DNA of 64,000 nt. Source: Paenibacillus sp. E222 (GTDB taxonomy: Bacteria; Bacillota; Bacilli; Paenibacillales; Paenibacillaceae). Location of the stretch: positions 5,332,001-5,396,000 of the forward strand of contig NZ_CP058552.1 of the NCBI RefSeq assembly GCF_013401555.1. Reading direction: 5' to 3'. Both the position numbers and the translations under genes were made by a program. Positions 33,100 to 43,000 of this stretch are shown one piece after another. Numbering within the stretch: the first letter of the stretch is position 1; the number at the start of each line of letters is the position of its first letter. The notes below the pieces were generated by a model, which saw only the letters and a list, made by a program, of their open reading frames with translations, was not told where the DNA came from and made no database searches.

Positions 33100-33570
33100 T
33101 TATAATGTTTTGATATACCATGCATCACAAGCGAAATGCTCTGTTGCATTTAACGGATCATCTAATGGAATAAAACCGTTCTTGATATAGAACTTGTTGG
33201 CTGCGACCATGTTGTTAAGCGTCTCAAGATAACATTGTTCATAGTGTTCTTTGGCAAAATCAAGGGAAATCTGAAGCAATTCATATGAGATTCCGGTGCC
33301 TCGTGCTTCTTTTAATGCATACATCTTCTGCAATTCACAAATATGTGAAAATCCCTCCACGGGTCCGATACCGCAGCCAGCTACCACGGTGGAGTTATGC
33401 TCAACCACCCAATACCTGGAGCCCTCGCGCTGATAAAGATGATAAAAATCGCCCAGATTCGGGTCAGCCCACGCTGTTCCTGACTTATTGGCCCCGAATT
33501 CGATCAAACAACTTCGAATTAAAGACTCTACTTCTTGATTATCTTTTTCTTCTATCTCTCTAATGAACAT
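33100..33570 (-). CDS. GNAT-family N-acetyltransferase
   Basis: The 156-aa protein has the GNAT acetyl-CoA region KMYALKEARGTGISYELLQ and the C-terminal AANKFYIKNGFIPLDDP. The substrate is unknown. The ATG at 33570 follows GGAGG by eight bases; the open frame extends further upstream without a ribosome binding site. It stands alone, separated from its neighbours by a terminator and a gap. Confidence 0.87.
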   Translation of the reverse strand: MFIREIEEKDNQEVESLIRSCLIEFGANKSGTAWADPNLGDFYHLYQREGSRYWVVEHNSTVVAGCGIGPVEGFSHICELQKMYALKEARGTGISYELLQISLDFAKEHYEQCYLETLNNMVAANKFYIKNGFIPLDDPLNATEHFACDAWYIKTL

Positions 33571-33656
33571 GCAGTAAGCCTCCGCATCATGAAATAATTG
33601 CTGCTCTTCACTGCACAAATTATACTACAATTCTGATTTAACACACTACCATTCAA

Positions 33657-34835
33657 CTACAATGAAACAGAGTCACTCGTTTTGGTAGGCAGTGTCTGTT
33701 TGATCTTCAACAACCGTCTTACATAGATTATGAAAAGCAGAAAAGAAACCTGGACTGACAAAGCACTGACCATAAACAATATGTGATAGCTCATGTATTG
33801 GGATACCAGTCCCAAGGCCATGGCACCCAGCCCGATACCGAGATCAGTCGCCGTCGAAAAGAAGGCATTGGCCGCCCCTTTCCGATCCTCGGGAGCGAGG
33901 CGAAGCGTTATGGCCTGAAGAGCTGGCTGAGCGGAACCAAAGCCGATCCCGTACAGAACTGCTGAAGCGAGCACGCCAAGTAAACTGGTTGCAAAGCTAA
34001 GCACAATCAAAGCAATGATCGTAATGATCAGCGCCGGGACAATGACTGCTGTGTCTCCTTTCTTATCGGACAGCTTTCCGGCAATGGGCCGGGATAGCGC
34101 AAGTGTCGCGGCATAAACCAGAAAGAATGTGCCAGAATTGACTTTGATCTGCTCCGCAAACAAGGGTACAAATGTAGTAATTCCCCCATATGCAATGAAA
34201 AGAAAAAAGATTGGCGCCATCACAGGCAAAACTGATTTTTCGAAGATTTGGATTTTCTTTCTGTCCGTATGTGGTTGAAATGGCATTTTGGCTCCCAGCG
34301 TCAAAAGCAGGGCTACGACGGACAAACCAACAGCAAAGAGAAACATCGTCTGATATGATGTGCCTTGCATAATCCCCAGACCGATCATAGGGCCAACCGC
34401 CATGGCTAGCGTCATTGAGGTGCTAAACCACCCCATACCTTCCCCGCGCCGAGCGGATGGAATCAGGTCAGTCACAGCTGTCATCATGGAAGTTGTGGAT
34501 ACAGCCCAGCTCATTCCATGTATGATACGAAGTCCGATCAGCATGATGATTCCACCAACCCAGTTGTACATGTACATCACCAATATAAATAGAAGCAGCC
34601 CCCCAATCATAAACGGACGTCTGCCGAATCGATCCAGTAGTCCACCCACAAAAGGACGAAAGATAACGGAGGACAGCATTAAAGCTCCCATGGCCAAGCC
34701 CACCTGTTTTTCATTGCCACCCATCTCTTTAATGAAGAGCGGCAGTGTAGGATACAGCATATAAAATGCAGTAAATAAAAAAAGCAAACCCAGCGTCATT
34801 AGAATAAATGACTTTGTCCATAAACGTTGCATCAT
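33657..34835 (-). CDS. MFS transporter (drug efflux type)
   Basis: The 392-aa twelve-helix protein has the loop GGLLDRFGRRPFMIGGLLLF between helices 2 and 3 and GEGMGWFSTSMTLAMAVGPM around helix 5. It is a proton-coupled exporter of unknown substrate. It is divergent from a TetR gene with a dyad between them, a standard efflux-pump arrangement. GGGGGGAT lies just before the double ATG (34835 or 34832). Confidence 0.9.
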   Translation of the reverse strand: MMQRLWTKSFILMTLGLLFLFTAFYMLYPTLPLFIKEMGGNEKQVGLAMGALMLSSVIFRPFVGGLLDRFGRRPFMIGGLLLFILVMYMYNWVGGIIMLIGLRIIHGMSWAVSTTSMMTAVTDLIPSARRGEGMGWFSTSMTLAMAVGPMIGLGIMQGTSYQTMFLFAVGLSVVALLLTLGAKMPFQPHTDRKKIQIFEKSVLPVMAPIFFLFIAYGGITTFVPLFAEQIKVNSGTFFLVYAATLALSRPIAGKLSDKKGDTAVIVPALIITIIALIVLSFATSLLGVLASAVLYGIGFGSAQPALQAITLRLAPEDRKGAANAFFSTATDLGIGLGAMALGLVSQYMSYHILFMVSALSVQVSFLLFIIYVRRLLKIKQTLPTKTSDSVSL

Positions 34836-34989
34836 TCATCCCCCCAACTGTTGTTATGATATCTATGATGCGATCTGATCTTGTACAAAAACAAATATTG
34901 ATATATTAATGAACATCTGTTAATAATTATAAACAGAATGAGTAAGGTTACCATTGTTAATTGGACTCGTTTCGTTAATTAGTGAACAT

Positions 34990-35007
34990 TAAACATAAAT
35001 TTGTTTA
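34990..35007. promoter_or_regulatory. Possible TetR operator between the MFS and TetR genes
   Basis: TAAACA-N6-TGTTTA is a perfect 6-bp-arm dyad 30 bases before the tetR start. The surrounding DNA is very AT-rich, which lowers the weight of this match. Confidence 0.4.
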
Positions 35008-35036
35008 TTATCTTTAGAAAGTTTGGTGAGAATCAC

Positions 35037-35585
35037 ATGACCAAAGTGGATCGAAGAATTCGAAAATCACAAGAAGCCATCAAAGCAGCAGTGATTGAAT
35101 TGATGTCAGAAAAAAATTTCGATGATATCACTCTACAGGATATTTCCGATAGGGCAGACGTTAGCAGAGGCACCATTTATCTGCATTACGTAGATAAGTA
35201 TGATCTGTTGGACAAGCTCATTGACGGGCATATCAAAGAATTAAGTGAAATTTGCCATTCGGTTGCCGACTTGGAATGGAAAGAATCCATCATTCCCTGG
35301 TTTACCTATTTGGAACAGAACTACTTGTTCTTCTCGACGATGATGGCCAGTAAGGGAGCGGTACAATTCCGCAACCGCTTGGTTGAGTTTCTTAATGAGG
35401 ATTTTAAGGAGGAAGTACACTTATCTCAGGCCAGAAAATCCGGATTAAGTGAGGATATCATCCTCCAATATGTGGTCATGTCTTATGTAGGGGTCGTTGA
35501 GTGGTGGATCAAGAACGAAATGCCCCATCCACCCGAGGTCATGTCTGAGCAATTAGGAGAATTAATCAAAATGAATTTGGGGTAA
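35037..35585 (+). CDS. TetR-family transcriptional regulator
   Basis: The 182-aa protein has the TetR helix-turn-helix DDITLQDISDRADVSRGTIY followed by LHYVDKYDLLD, and a C-terminal domain of the TetR_C_33 style (VEWWIKNEMPHPPEVM). It probably represses the divergent MFS exporter gene. The ATG at 35037 was chosen because GGTGAG is six bases upstream. Confidence 0.9.
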   Translation: MTKVDRRIRKSQEAIKAAVIELMSEKNFDDITLQDISDRADVSRGTIYLHYVDKYDLLDKLIDGHIKELSEICHSVADLEWKESIIPWFTYLEQNYLFFSTMMASKGAVQFRNRLVEFLNEDFKEEVHLSQARKSGLSEDIILQYVVMSYVGVVEWWIKNEMPHPPEVMSEQLGELIKMNLG

Positions 35586-35607
35586 CGTGCAATGTGCACG
35601 TAACTAA

Positions 35608-35658
35608 AATAGCGGTAGTCTCAGGATATGAAGTTAACATCCTGGGACTACCGCTATT
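35608..35658. terminator. Terminator after tetR
   Basis: AATAGCGGTAGTCTCAGGAT pairs with ATCCTGGGACTACCGCTATT (one mismatch) around an 11-base loop, followed by TTTTT nearby. Confidence 0.88.
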
Positions 35659-35735
35659 ACTTTTTGAAAAAAGCTGATTTTTCTGCTAGTGGCGCCGAAC
35701 ACCTGCTGCCTGAATTGTTATTGCATGTGGACTAA

Positions 35736-36086
35736 TTACGATATGGATTCCAAAAGACTCTTGGACAGCGTTTTGACAACCAAGTCGTATGAATGGTCAA
35801 TCATGACAAAGATATCCTGCTCCGACAAGGAACCATCTAGAACAATGGTATTCCAATGCTTTTTGTTCATATGATACCCCGGTTGAACGGCTTCATGCTG
35901 CTCTCTCAGGTTTTCCGCAATGATCGGATCACATTTTAAGTTCAAGCGAGCGTTATCCGCCTTGTCCTCAAACATAAGTGCAAACATTTTCCCTGCAATT
36001 TTGATAACAACCGGATCGGCTCCGAAGGGATAATCCTTCGTTGCACCTTTTTTCTTCAAACAGTACTCTATAATCTTATTCTTCAA
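35736..36086 (-). CDS. MmcQ/YjbR-family protein
   Basis: The 116-aa protein of the CyaY-like-fold MmcQ/YjbR family has KGATKDYPFGADPVVIKIAG, KMFALMFEDK and the C-terminal MNKKHWNTIVLDGSLSEQDI. Family members are described as DNA-binding-like, but the function is not established. It starts at a TTG (36086) eight bases after AAAGGAGAG; the upstream TTG at 36119 would place that site inside the gene. It stands alone on the minus strand. Confidence 0.82.
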   Translation of the reverse strand: MKNKIIEYCLKKKGATKDYPFGADPVVIKIAGKMFALMFEDKADNARLNLKCDPIIAENLREQHEAVQPGYHMNKKHWNTIVLDGSLSEQDIFVMIDHSYDLVVKTLSKSLLESIS

Positions 36087-36217
36087 TTCAGTATCTCTCC
36101 TTTGCGCAGAAGACAACAACTTTTCCTACCCAATCTAATGATACCGAATGTACGTTTGCATGTAAATATCAAGCATTCCATTTCAACTATTCTTCCAGTA
36201 ATAGAGAAATTATCTTC

Positions 36218-36994
36218 TCAGACAGGTTCTTTAATCGCTACGATACGTAATCGGGTAGTGTCGAGAAACCATTGACCTTCTCGCTCAAAGTGGGGCTTAA
36301 CCTCAGTCAAGATAGCTTGATAAATTGATTCCATGTCTGCGGAGGAAACATCTTTAAAGAAATAATCAGTGAAACTATCTAACCAATTCCGAAGTCCTTC
36401 TTCTTCTTTGAGCGGAGCAGGCTTGTCAAAATACTGAGCGAATGTGACACGAAAGCCGTTCTGCTCCAGCAGGGTGGCGTATTCACCAAGAGTAGGATGA
36501 TACCAGGGATTCCGTCCTGCCCATGTATAGCCATGCTCTTCCAAAACCTGTTTCATCGCAGTGGTCAAGATGGAGACATTGCCACTTCCGGCAAATTCAG
36601 CTACGAATCGTCCACCTTCGCGCAGGGCCAACCAGATGGATCGGGTTGTAGCTGCAGGATTATTGATCCAATGTATAGCTGCATGTGAGAATACAGCGTC
36701 AAAGGGTATATTGGTCCGATATTGAGAAGCGTCTTTCACCTGAACATTCAGGTCAGGATACTTCTGTTGGGCAAGTGACACCATTCTCTCCGATAGATCG
36801 ATACCTGTCGGTATCGCTCCGGCAGCTGCGATCTTGGCTGTCAAATCTCCGTTGCCACTGCCGATATCCAGAATACGTTCCCCGGTTTGGGGCTGCAATA
36901 AGGACAAGATATCCACTCCCAGATTAGATAAGAAATCCATTGAATGAATTTGGGGTACTGAAGTATGACTTTTTTTGAATTTTTCATCACTCAT
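36218..36994 (-). CDS. Class I SAM-dependent methyltransferase
   Basis: The 258-aa protein has motif I ILDIGSGNGDLTAKIAAAGA, AVFSHAAIHWINNP and LREGGRFVAEFAGSGNV. This layout resembles trans-aconitate methyltransferase-like and UbiE-like small-molecule methyltransferases. The substrate is unknown. AAAGGAGG precedes the ATG. The gene is monocistronic. Confidence 0.88.
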   Translation of the reverse strand: MSDEKFKKSHTSVPQIHSMDFLSNLGVDILSLLQPQTGERILDIGSGNGDLTAKIAAAGAIPTGIDLSERMVSLAQQKYPDLNVQVKDASQYRTNIPFDAVFSHAAIHWINNPAATTRSIWLALREGGRFVAEFAGSGNVSILTTAMKQVLEEHGYTWAGRNPWYHPTLGEYATLLEQNGFRVTFAQYFDKPAPLKEEEGLRNWLDSFTDYFFKDVSSADMESIYQAILTEVKPHFEREGQWFLDTTRLRIVAIKEPV

Positions 36995-37143
36995 GAGTTC
37001 AACCTCCTTTATAGACCTTAGATATCTATAATAGCTTTAATAATTAAAACCTGTCAACTTGCGTTCTTAAGACTGCATTATAGTATTTATTAAAAAACCT
37101 ATACATAGAAATGATGCGACAAAACTTCAATGGACATACAAAC

Positions 37144-37185
37144 AAAAAAAACCAATCCCATGAGAGAAATCATAAGATCGGTTTT
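37144..37185. terminator. Terminator after the Fur-box monooxygenase gene
   Basis: AAAAACCAATC pairs with GATCGGTTTTT (one wobble) around an 18-20 base loop, with T tracts on both strands. Confidence 0.65.
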
Positions 37186-37197
37186 TCATCATTCGAA

Positions 37198-37482
37198 TTA
37201 AGCATTCGATACTCTAGCTGTCTTCACTTTCTGTACTTCGTACATATTTACCGTAGTGCTAATCAGATACTCGGGTTTCTCCTGTCCTCTTTTCTCCTTA
37301 TGACCTTTAATATGAACATCACTCTTCTCCCAATTCTTCCATGCTTCTTCTGATTCCCAACGAATTAGCACCATTACTTCTTCGTGTTCTTTACTCTTTT
37401 TATTAACCATTACACTGAAATCAATCAGTCCCGGCATTTCCTCTACAGGGCTAGGGGCACTACAACATTGGCCTTGGGACAT
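37198..37482 (-). CDS. Antibiotic-biosynthesis-monooxygenase-fold protein, possible heme-degrading (IsdG/HmoA-like)
   Basis: The 94-aa ferredoxin-like-fold protein has PGLIDFSVMVN, VLIRWESEEAWKNWEKSDVH and IKGHKEKRG. The spacing Trp-N9-His (W in NWEKSDV, H in KGHK) equals that of the IsdG catalytic Trp and His. The N-terminal strand that carries the IsdG Asn is short or missing, so heme degradation is only suggested. A Fur-box-like site directly upstream supports iron control. The ATG at 37482 is chosen with GAGTGGA upstream; a GTG at 37497 is also open. Confidence 0.78.
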   Translation of the reverse strand: MSQGQCCSAPSPVEEMPGLIDFSVMVNKKSKEHEEVMVLIRWESEEAWKNWEKSDVHIKGHKEKRGQEKPEYLISTTVNMYEVQKVKTARVSNA

Positions 37483-37516
37483 TTTTTTAAGTTCCACTCT
37501 ATTATTCTGTTATTAT

Positions 37517-37531
37517 TGAGAATCATTATCA
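37517..37531. promoter_or_regulatory. Fur box upstream of the monooxygenase gene
   Basis: TGAGAATCATTATCA matches the 7-1-7 Fur box TGATAATnATTATCA with one mismatch. On the minus strand it overlaps a possible -35 TTGATA, 17 bases before CAGAAT. Confidence 0.75.
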
Positions 37532-37555
37532 ATATCATATCGATTTTGTGTTCAT

Positions 37556-37586
37556 AAAAAAAACCTCCTCCACGAAGTGGAGAAGG
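37556..37586 (-). terminator. Terminator of the DEAD-box helicase gene
   Basis: Minus strand CCTTCTCCAC-TTC-GTGGAGGAGG followed by eight Ts, right after the helicase stop. Confidence 0.9.
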
Positions 37587-37602
37587 CATTTTGCTCGTTT
37601 TT

Positions 37603-38967
37603 TTAGAGAGCTTTATTCACTTTGCTGCTCTTTGGTTTACTGTGACTTGTACTATTGTGGTTTGGTTTACCGCTATTTGGCTTACTGTGATTAGCTTTAC
37701 CGCTCTTCTTAAACCACTCGGATTTAGGTTTGCGAGCCGGATTCGCTTTTGACTTCGCTGGTTTATCAGCTGCAGATTTATGGGTCGCAGACTTTGATGT
37801 TTGATTCGATTTTACAAAAGTAGGCACACTTGTCATCGGATAAGGATGATTTTTCACTTCAGGAATGGTCTTCTTGATTACTTTCTCGATATCCTTCAGG
37901 AACGGAAGCTCTTCCTTTTCACAAAAGGAAATGGCCATTCCGCTATGCCCTGCTCTGCCCGTACGGCCAATTCGGTGAACATACGTTTCTGGAATATTAG
38001 GAAGGTTGAAGTTGATTACATGTGACAGCTCTTCAACATCAATGCCCCTTGCGGCTATATCCGTCGCCACCAGCACTCGTGTAACTCCGCTTTTGAAATT
38101 ATTTAGAGCTCTTTGACGCTCATTTTGAGATTTGTTGCCATGAATGGCCTGCGCCGTAATATTCACTTTGGACAAATCGCGAGTTACACGGTCAGCTCCA
38201 CGCTTTGTACGGGTAAACACCAGTGCCGAAACAATAGATTTATCCTGCAAAATATGATTCAACAGACTCTGTTTTTTGCCATTTTCCAATAAATACACAG
38301 ACTGTTCAATTCGATCCACTGTGGAGGATACGGGCGTAATTTCTACTTTTACCGGATCAACAAGCAGCGTTTTTACCATTTTTGTAATTTCCGGAGGCAT
38401 TGTAGCTGAGAAGAACAACGTCTGTTTCTTGCTCGGCATCTTGGCGATAATCCGTTTAACATCATGAATGAAGCCCATATCCAGCATACGGTCTGCTTCA
38501 TCAAGAACCAGTATTTGCACATGTTTCAGATCAATGCGCTTTTGATTGACCAAGTCAATCAGTCTACCAGGCGTTGCAATAATAATATCTGCACCTTGAT
38601 TAAGGGCACGCTCCTGGACTTTTTGTGAAACGCCTCCCACGATTGCTGCACAACGAATATCGGTGTAACGGCTATATGCCTTAATATTATCTGAAATCTG
38701 AATCGCAAGTTCTCTTGTTGGTGTTAAAATCAATGAGCGAATATGACGTGCGGCTTTGGGGCCATTCGACTTTTCGCTTAATAACTGAATGATAGGCACA
38801 GAAAATGCTGCCGTCTTGCCTGTACCTGTTTGCGCACAGCCAAGCAAATCTCTGCCTTCCAATACGGCTGGAATCGCCTGTTCCTGTATAGGTGTCGGGG
38901 CAGTATAGTTTGCTTTGTTCAAGCCTTCCAAAATTGCGGGTATAATATTCAAGTCTTTAAATGTCAT
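37603..38967 (-). CDS. DEAD-box ATP-dependent RNA helicase (RhlE/CshA-like)
   Basis: The 454-aa helicase has the Q motif (YTAPTPIQEQAIP), Walker A AQTGTGKT (45-52), PTRELA, TPGR, DEAD (156-159), SAT (187-189), the late ATDIAARGID and HRIGRTGRAG. The last 75 residues are a low-complexity Lys/Ser/Asn tail (KPNSGKPNHNSTSHSKPKS) typical of RNA-binding extensions of RhlE types. It unwinds structured RNA, for example during cold growth, ribosome assembly or mRNA decay. AAGGAGA precedes the ATG. Monocistronic, with its own terminator. Confidence 0.95.
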   Translation of the reverse strand: MTFKDLNIIPAILEGLNKANYTAPTPIQEQAIPAVLEGRDLLGCAQTGTGKTAAFSVPIIQLLSEKSNGPKAARHIRSLILTPTRELAIQISDNIKAYSRYTDIRCAAIVGGVSQKVQERALNQGADIIIATPGRLIDLVNQKRIDLKHVQILVLDEADRMLDMGFIHDVKRIIAKMPSKKQTLFFSATMPPEITKMVKTLLVDPVKVEITPVSSTVDRIEQSVYLLENGKKQSLLNHILQDKSIVSALVFTRTKRGADRVTRDLSKVNITAQAIHGNKSQNERQRALNNFKSGVTRVLVATDIAARGIDVEELSHVINFNLPNIPETYVHRIGRTGRAGHSGMAISFCEKEELPFLKDIEKVIKKTIPEVKNHPYPMTSVPTFVKSNQTSKSATHKSAADKPAKSKANPARKPKSEWFKKSGKANHSKPNSGKPNHNSTSHSKPKSSKVNKAL

Positions 38968-39097
38968 TAGGTCTCCTTAATTTACGCAACAAATATTCAT
39001 TTGACGTATATCTCATTTCAAAACGTAACACATAAGGATAACATTAAAAAGCACTTCTGTATATTATATTTTCAAAATCAAGTCCCGAACCAATCCA

Positions 39098-39412
39098 TTA
39101 ACTTATCAGTTTCAACCCTACTGCTGATCCAAGCACCATGGCAATAAACAGAATTCTTAACGCATTTCGAGGTTCTCCATAAAATATCATGCCGAGAATA
39201 GCTCCCCCGGAAGCGCCGATTCCCGTCCATACGGCGTATGCCGTCCCCATCGGAAGAGTCTTCATCGCAATCGATAGGAACAGAAAGCTTAGTCCAAAAC
39301 CTGCAACCAACAGTATAATTGACATCAGGTTACGATCTTTGTGCAATTTATTAATCATCATAACCCCAATCATTTCAAAGACACCTGCCAAAATAAGATA
39401 TACCCAGTTCAT
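39098..39412 (-). CDS. ykkD: SMR-family guanidinium exporter subunit, YkkD-like
   Basis: The 104-aa four-helix SMR protein has [20 protein letters not shown] with the membrane Glu and [20 protein letters not shown]. It forms a pair with the upstream gene, overlapping it by 4 bases (ATGA), as in heterodimeric YkkCD exporters. The guanidine-I riboswitch ahead of the operon points to guanidinium (or guanidinyl compounds) as the substrate, exported in exchange for protons. Confidence 0.9.
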   Translation of the reverse strand: MNWVYLILAGVFEMIGVMMINKLHKDRNLMSIILLVAGFGLSFLFLSIAMKTLPMGTAYAVWTGIGASGGAILGMIFYGEPRNALRILFIAMVLGSAVGLKLIS

Positions 39413-39750
39413 GATTCATATACCTCCTTTGTTTTTCCTTTGCTTAGAATTTTAAGACCGATTACACCCAATAAAAGAACCCCAATGAGCAGCATTTTCC
39501 CAGATTGAATCGCCGCATCGAACAATATAATTTCTGCCAGTACAGTTCCTGCTGTACCCAATCCAACGAATACTGCATATACCGTCCCTACATCAAGTGA
39601 GCGGGAAGCCGCAATCATCAAGGTGAAACTGACAATAATGGCAATCAGTGTAGCCCCCCACTCCAAAAAATCACTGGCATGTTTCAATCCAATGACCCAA
39701 CCGACTTCAAATAAAGCTGCAATAACGACGGACAACCAGGTTTTGTTCAT
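39409..39750 (-). CDS. ykkC: SMR-family guanidinium exporter subunit, YkkC-like
   Basis: The 113-aa SMR protein has [20 protein letters not shown] with the essential membrane Glu, and [20 protein letters not shown]. It is the first gene after a guanidine-I riboswitch and is coupled to the second subunit. AAGGAG lies upstream of the ATG. The C-terminal tail ([11 protein letters not shown]) is slightly longer than in the partner subunit. Confidence 0.9.
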   Translation of the reverse strand: MNKTWLSVVIAALFEVGWVIGLKHASDFLEWGATLIAIIVSFTLMIAASRSLDVGTVYAVFVGLGTAGTVLAEIILFDAAIQSGKMLLIGVLLLGVIGLKILSKGKTKEVYES

Positions 39751-39810
39751 TTCTATCCACTCCTTATCAAATTTTGCTACGTGTATTATTCGTTACATGA
39801 AGCCAAAATA

Positions 39811-39861
39811 AAAAAAGCCCGGGAAACAAACTGCATTAAAGCAGTTCATCTCCCAGGCTTT
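39811..39861 (-). terminator. Riboswitch-controlled terminator before ykkCD
   Basis: Minus strand AAAGCCTGGGAGATGAACTG pairs with CAGTTTGTTTCCCGGGCTTT (with an internal loop), followed by TTTTTTT. The 5' arm uses the conserved 3' end of the aptamer (AAAGCCTGGGAGA), so ligand binding would prevent terminator formation. Confidence 0.88.
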
Positions 39862-39945
39862 TGTCCCTCCGTGACACAACCAATAGGCTGTGAGTTTTCT
39901 CTCGGACCAGACCGACATAACTGTCGCGGAACCCTAGAAAACATT
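39846..39945 (-). ncRNA. Guanidine-I riboswitch aptamer (ykkC motif)
   Basis: The minus strand carries the highly conserved ykkC-motif blocks in order: CTAGGGTTCCGCG, GGTCTGGTCCGAGAGAAA, ACGGAGGGACAAAAGCC and TGGGAGA. It is followed by an overlapping terminator and then two SMR genes. Guanidine binding turns expression on. The aptamer boundaries are estimated from the conserved blocks. Confidence 0.95.
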
Positions 39946-39967
39946 TGAATATTTTGATGTGACTCCA

Positions 39968-39995
39968 ATTATACACAATTCTTTTTGATTGGCAA
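39968..39995 (-). promoter_or_regulatory. Promoter of the riboswitch-ykkCD transcript
   Basis: Minus strand: -35 TTGCCA (39990-39995), 16-base spacer, -10 TATAAT (39968-39973), about 30 bases before the first conserved riboswitch block. Confidence 0.7.
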
Positions 39996-40160
39996 CATCT
40001 GAAGTTAATTTTATCCAATAACTGAGATACAATTCTTTGAAAATCGGATTTTCTTCCCATTTGATCTGGGACTCCAATCTCTCGATTACAATTTTCTTCA
40101 CTTGGTTCGATAAGCGTTTACTCAACCTTTCCACCCATCTTTCTGGCATACTAAAATGGA

Positions 40161-41168
<1,008 letters not shown>

Positions 41169-41175
41169 CTAATTT

Positions 41176-41190
41176 GTAAGCCTAACTTAC
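41176..41190. promoter_or_regulatory. Possible operator between the aldo/keto reductase and araC genes
   Basis: GTAAGCCTAACTTAC has 5-bp inverted arms (GTAAG/CTTAC) 26 bases upstream of the reductase start. It is only a candidate, because AraC proteins often bind direct rather than inverted repeats. Confidence 0.3.
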
Positions 41191-41382
41191 CTTGAGTTTA
41201 TTTTTCCTTTTGGGATCAAACTGGATTATTCAGCCTGCCAACTTACTATTATTATGCCGAACTGAAGGAGCGAAGCGGTATATCATTTGTCTTAATTGAT
41301 TGCCTGATCCTCTCAGGCCTACTTTTGTCTAAAGTCGTTAAGTCTTATAATGAAGCAAGAACAACTCGCAAGGAGGATATGT

Positions 41383-42300
41383 ATGTCCGATAACGCAGTT
41401 CAGCAGAAACAGGAACTCACCGAACTAATCAAACGTCACTCCATTCATAACAGTTCTAAGGAAACTGCAATCCCTTCCCTGTATGTCTATCAGCATTCCA
41501 GCATAAGCGAGCCTGCTTACCGGGTTTACAAGCCTTCCTTTTGTGTGATCGTTCAAGGCTTGAAAGAAATCTTGCTTGCACAGGAAAGATTCAAATACGG
41601 ACCATCCAATTATCTCATTGCTTCCATGAACCTGCCGGTGATTGGTCAGATTATTAAAGCATCCACTGATAGGCCTTACCTGGCTCTGAAGCTTGAGTTT
41701 ACAAAGAACCAGATTCTTGAAGTACTGAATGATTGTAATATTAAGGTCACGTCTAAAGAAAACGCCAGACGTGCCCTATTTGTTGGACAGATGGAGCCCT
41801 CCATTCAGGATGCTGTACTTCGATTGGTTCGGCTGCTGGATACACCGGAAGAAATCCCGTTCCTTGCCCCACTGTATACGCGAGAGATTCTGTACCGGCT
41901 TTTGCAGGGACCTTATGGAGCTGAACTGGCCCAGATTGCCGTGGAAGGCAGCAGCAGCTATCGAATTCGAGAAGCCATTGAGCATATTGTTCGGCATTGG
42001 GAGCAGCCTTTTCGGATCGAAGATCTTGCGGAGACAGCTAATATGAGTGTGTCCTCGTTCCATCGACATTTCAAAGAAATTACCGCCATGAGCCCACTTC
42101 AGTTTCAGAAGCAGCTAAGACTTCAGGAAGCACGTCGACTCCTCATGGCTGAGTCAGCTGATGCTGCGGATGTAGCGTTCCGGGTTGGTTACGAGAGTGC
42201 GTCGCAATTCAGCCGAGAGTACTCCCGCATGTTCGGCGCGCCGCCGAGAGCAGATATCCAACGTTTGAAGGAAAAATATGATCATATTATGAGTGAATAA
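41383..42300 (+). CDS. AraC-family regulator with AraC_N-type sensor domain
   Basis: The 305-aa protein has the N-terminal domain of the YqhC/AraC_N type (YRVYKPSFCVIVQGLKEILL, ASMNLPVIGQI) and a C-terminal double helix-turn-helix (FRIEDLAETANMSVSSFHRH; DAADVAFRVGYESASQFSRE). YqhC-like proteins sense aldehydes and activate a linked aldo/keto reductase, which fits the divergent neighbour here; that role is inference. The ATG at 41383 follows AAGGAGGA; an earlier in-frame ATG at 41350 lacks a site. Confidence 0.9.
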   Translation: MSDNAVQQKQELTELIKRHSIHNSSKETAIPSLYVYQHSSISEPAYRVYKPSFCVIVQGLKEILLAQERFKYGPSNYLIASMNLPVIGQIIKASTDRPYLALKLEFTKNQILEVLNDCNIKVTSKENARRALFVGQMEPSIQDAVLRLVRLLDTPEEIPFLAPLYTREILYRLLQGPYGAELAQIAVEGSSSYRIREAIEHIVRHWEQPFRIEDLAETANMSVSSFHRHFKEITAMSPLQFQKQLRLQEARRLLMAESADAADVAFRVGYESASQFSREYSRMFGAPPRADIQRLKEKYDHIMSE

Positions 42301-42329
42301 GTACACCGGCTGAAAAGTTGAAATGTTAG

Positions 42330-42361
42330 AGAAATGGATAGCCATTAGGCTATCCATTTCT
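42330..42361. terminator. Terminator after araC
   Basis: AGAAATGGATAGCC-ATTA-GGCTATCCATTTCT is a perfect 14-bp stem with flanking T and A tracts. Confidence 0.9.
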
Positions 42362-42403
42362 TAATTTAAAGAGTGAATATCTAATTCTATTCCCATCCTT
42401 ATA

Positions 42404-42433
42404 TTGACAGCTTGTGATTCATGGAACTATAAT
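42404..42433 (+). promoter_or_regulatory. Promoter of the OsmC-family gene
   Basis: -35 TTGACA (42404-42409), 18-base spacer, -10 TATAAT (42428-42433), about 50 bases before the ATG. Confidence 0.7.
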
Positions 42434-42483
42434 CCTTACTAAACCAAGTTACATACCATGTTTTATAAAGGAGAGGTATCCGG

Positions 42484-42942
42484 ATGGCTAATGTTCAGAC
42501 TTTCAAAGCTACTGCCCATCTACAGGATGGGGTTAAAGTGATCACTAAAGCAAGACAATTCGAACTGATCATCGATGAGCCAACAAATCTCGGGGGTACA
42601 GACACAGGAATGAATCCTGTAGAAGCTTTACTTGCCTCCCTTGGCGCATGTCAATCCATTGTGGCCCGGGTCTATGCTTCCAAATTCGATGTAGTCCTTG
42701 ATGATTTCAGAGTTGAAGTTGAAGGTGATCTGGATCTTGACGGATTTTTTAACCGATCTGATGTACGTCCCGGTTATTCTGATATTCGATACACCTTCTA
42801 TATTAAAACCAGCTCATCTGAAGAAAAAGTTGAATCATTTGTACAATTTCTAGAAAGTAAATGTCCTGTGGGTGATACGATTTCCAATCCGGTAAATACC
42901 AAACTCAATCGTGTCATTATCGAAAATGGGATATCGTTGTAA
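42484..42942 (+). CDS. OsmC/Ohr-family peroxiredoxin-like protein
   Basis: The 152-aa OsmC-fold protein has the peroxidatic Cys in ASLGACQSIVARVYASK and the second Cys in SKCPVGDTISNPV. These thiol peroxidases reduce organic hydroperoxides in the cytoplasm. The gene stands alone with a consensus promoter and a strong terminator; AAAGGAGAGG precedes the ATG. No OhrR gene is adjacent. Confidence 0.92.
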   Translation: MANVQTFKATAHLQDGVKVITKARQFELIIDEPTNLGGTDTGMNPVEALLASLGACQSIVARVYASKFDVVLDDFRVEVEGDLDLDGFFNRSDVRPGYSDIRYTFYIKTSSSEEKVESFVQFLESKCPVGDTISNPVNTKLNRVIIENGISL

Positions 42943-43000
42943 AAAACGAATGAACCAGATACAAAGAGAAATAAGCAATATAAAAACATACACACAATAC

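Noticed and set aside
41350..41382. Longer N-terminus for the AraC regulator at 41383
   Set aside because: The AAGGAGGA site lies inside the extra segment, so translation should begin at 41383.
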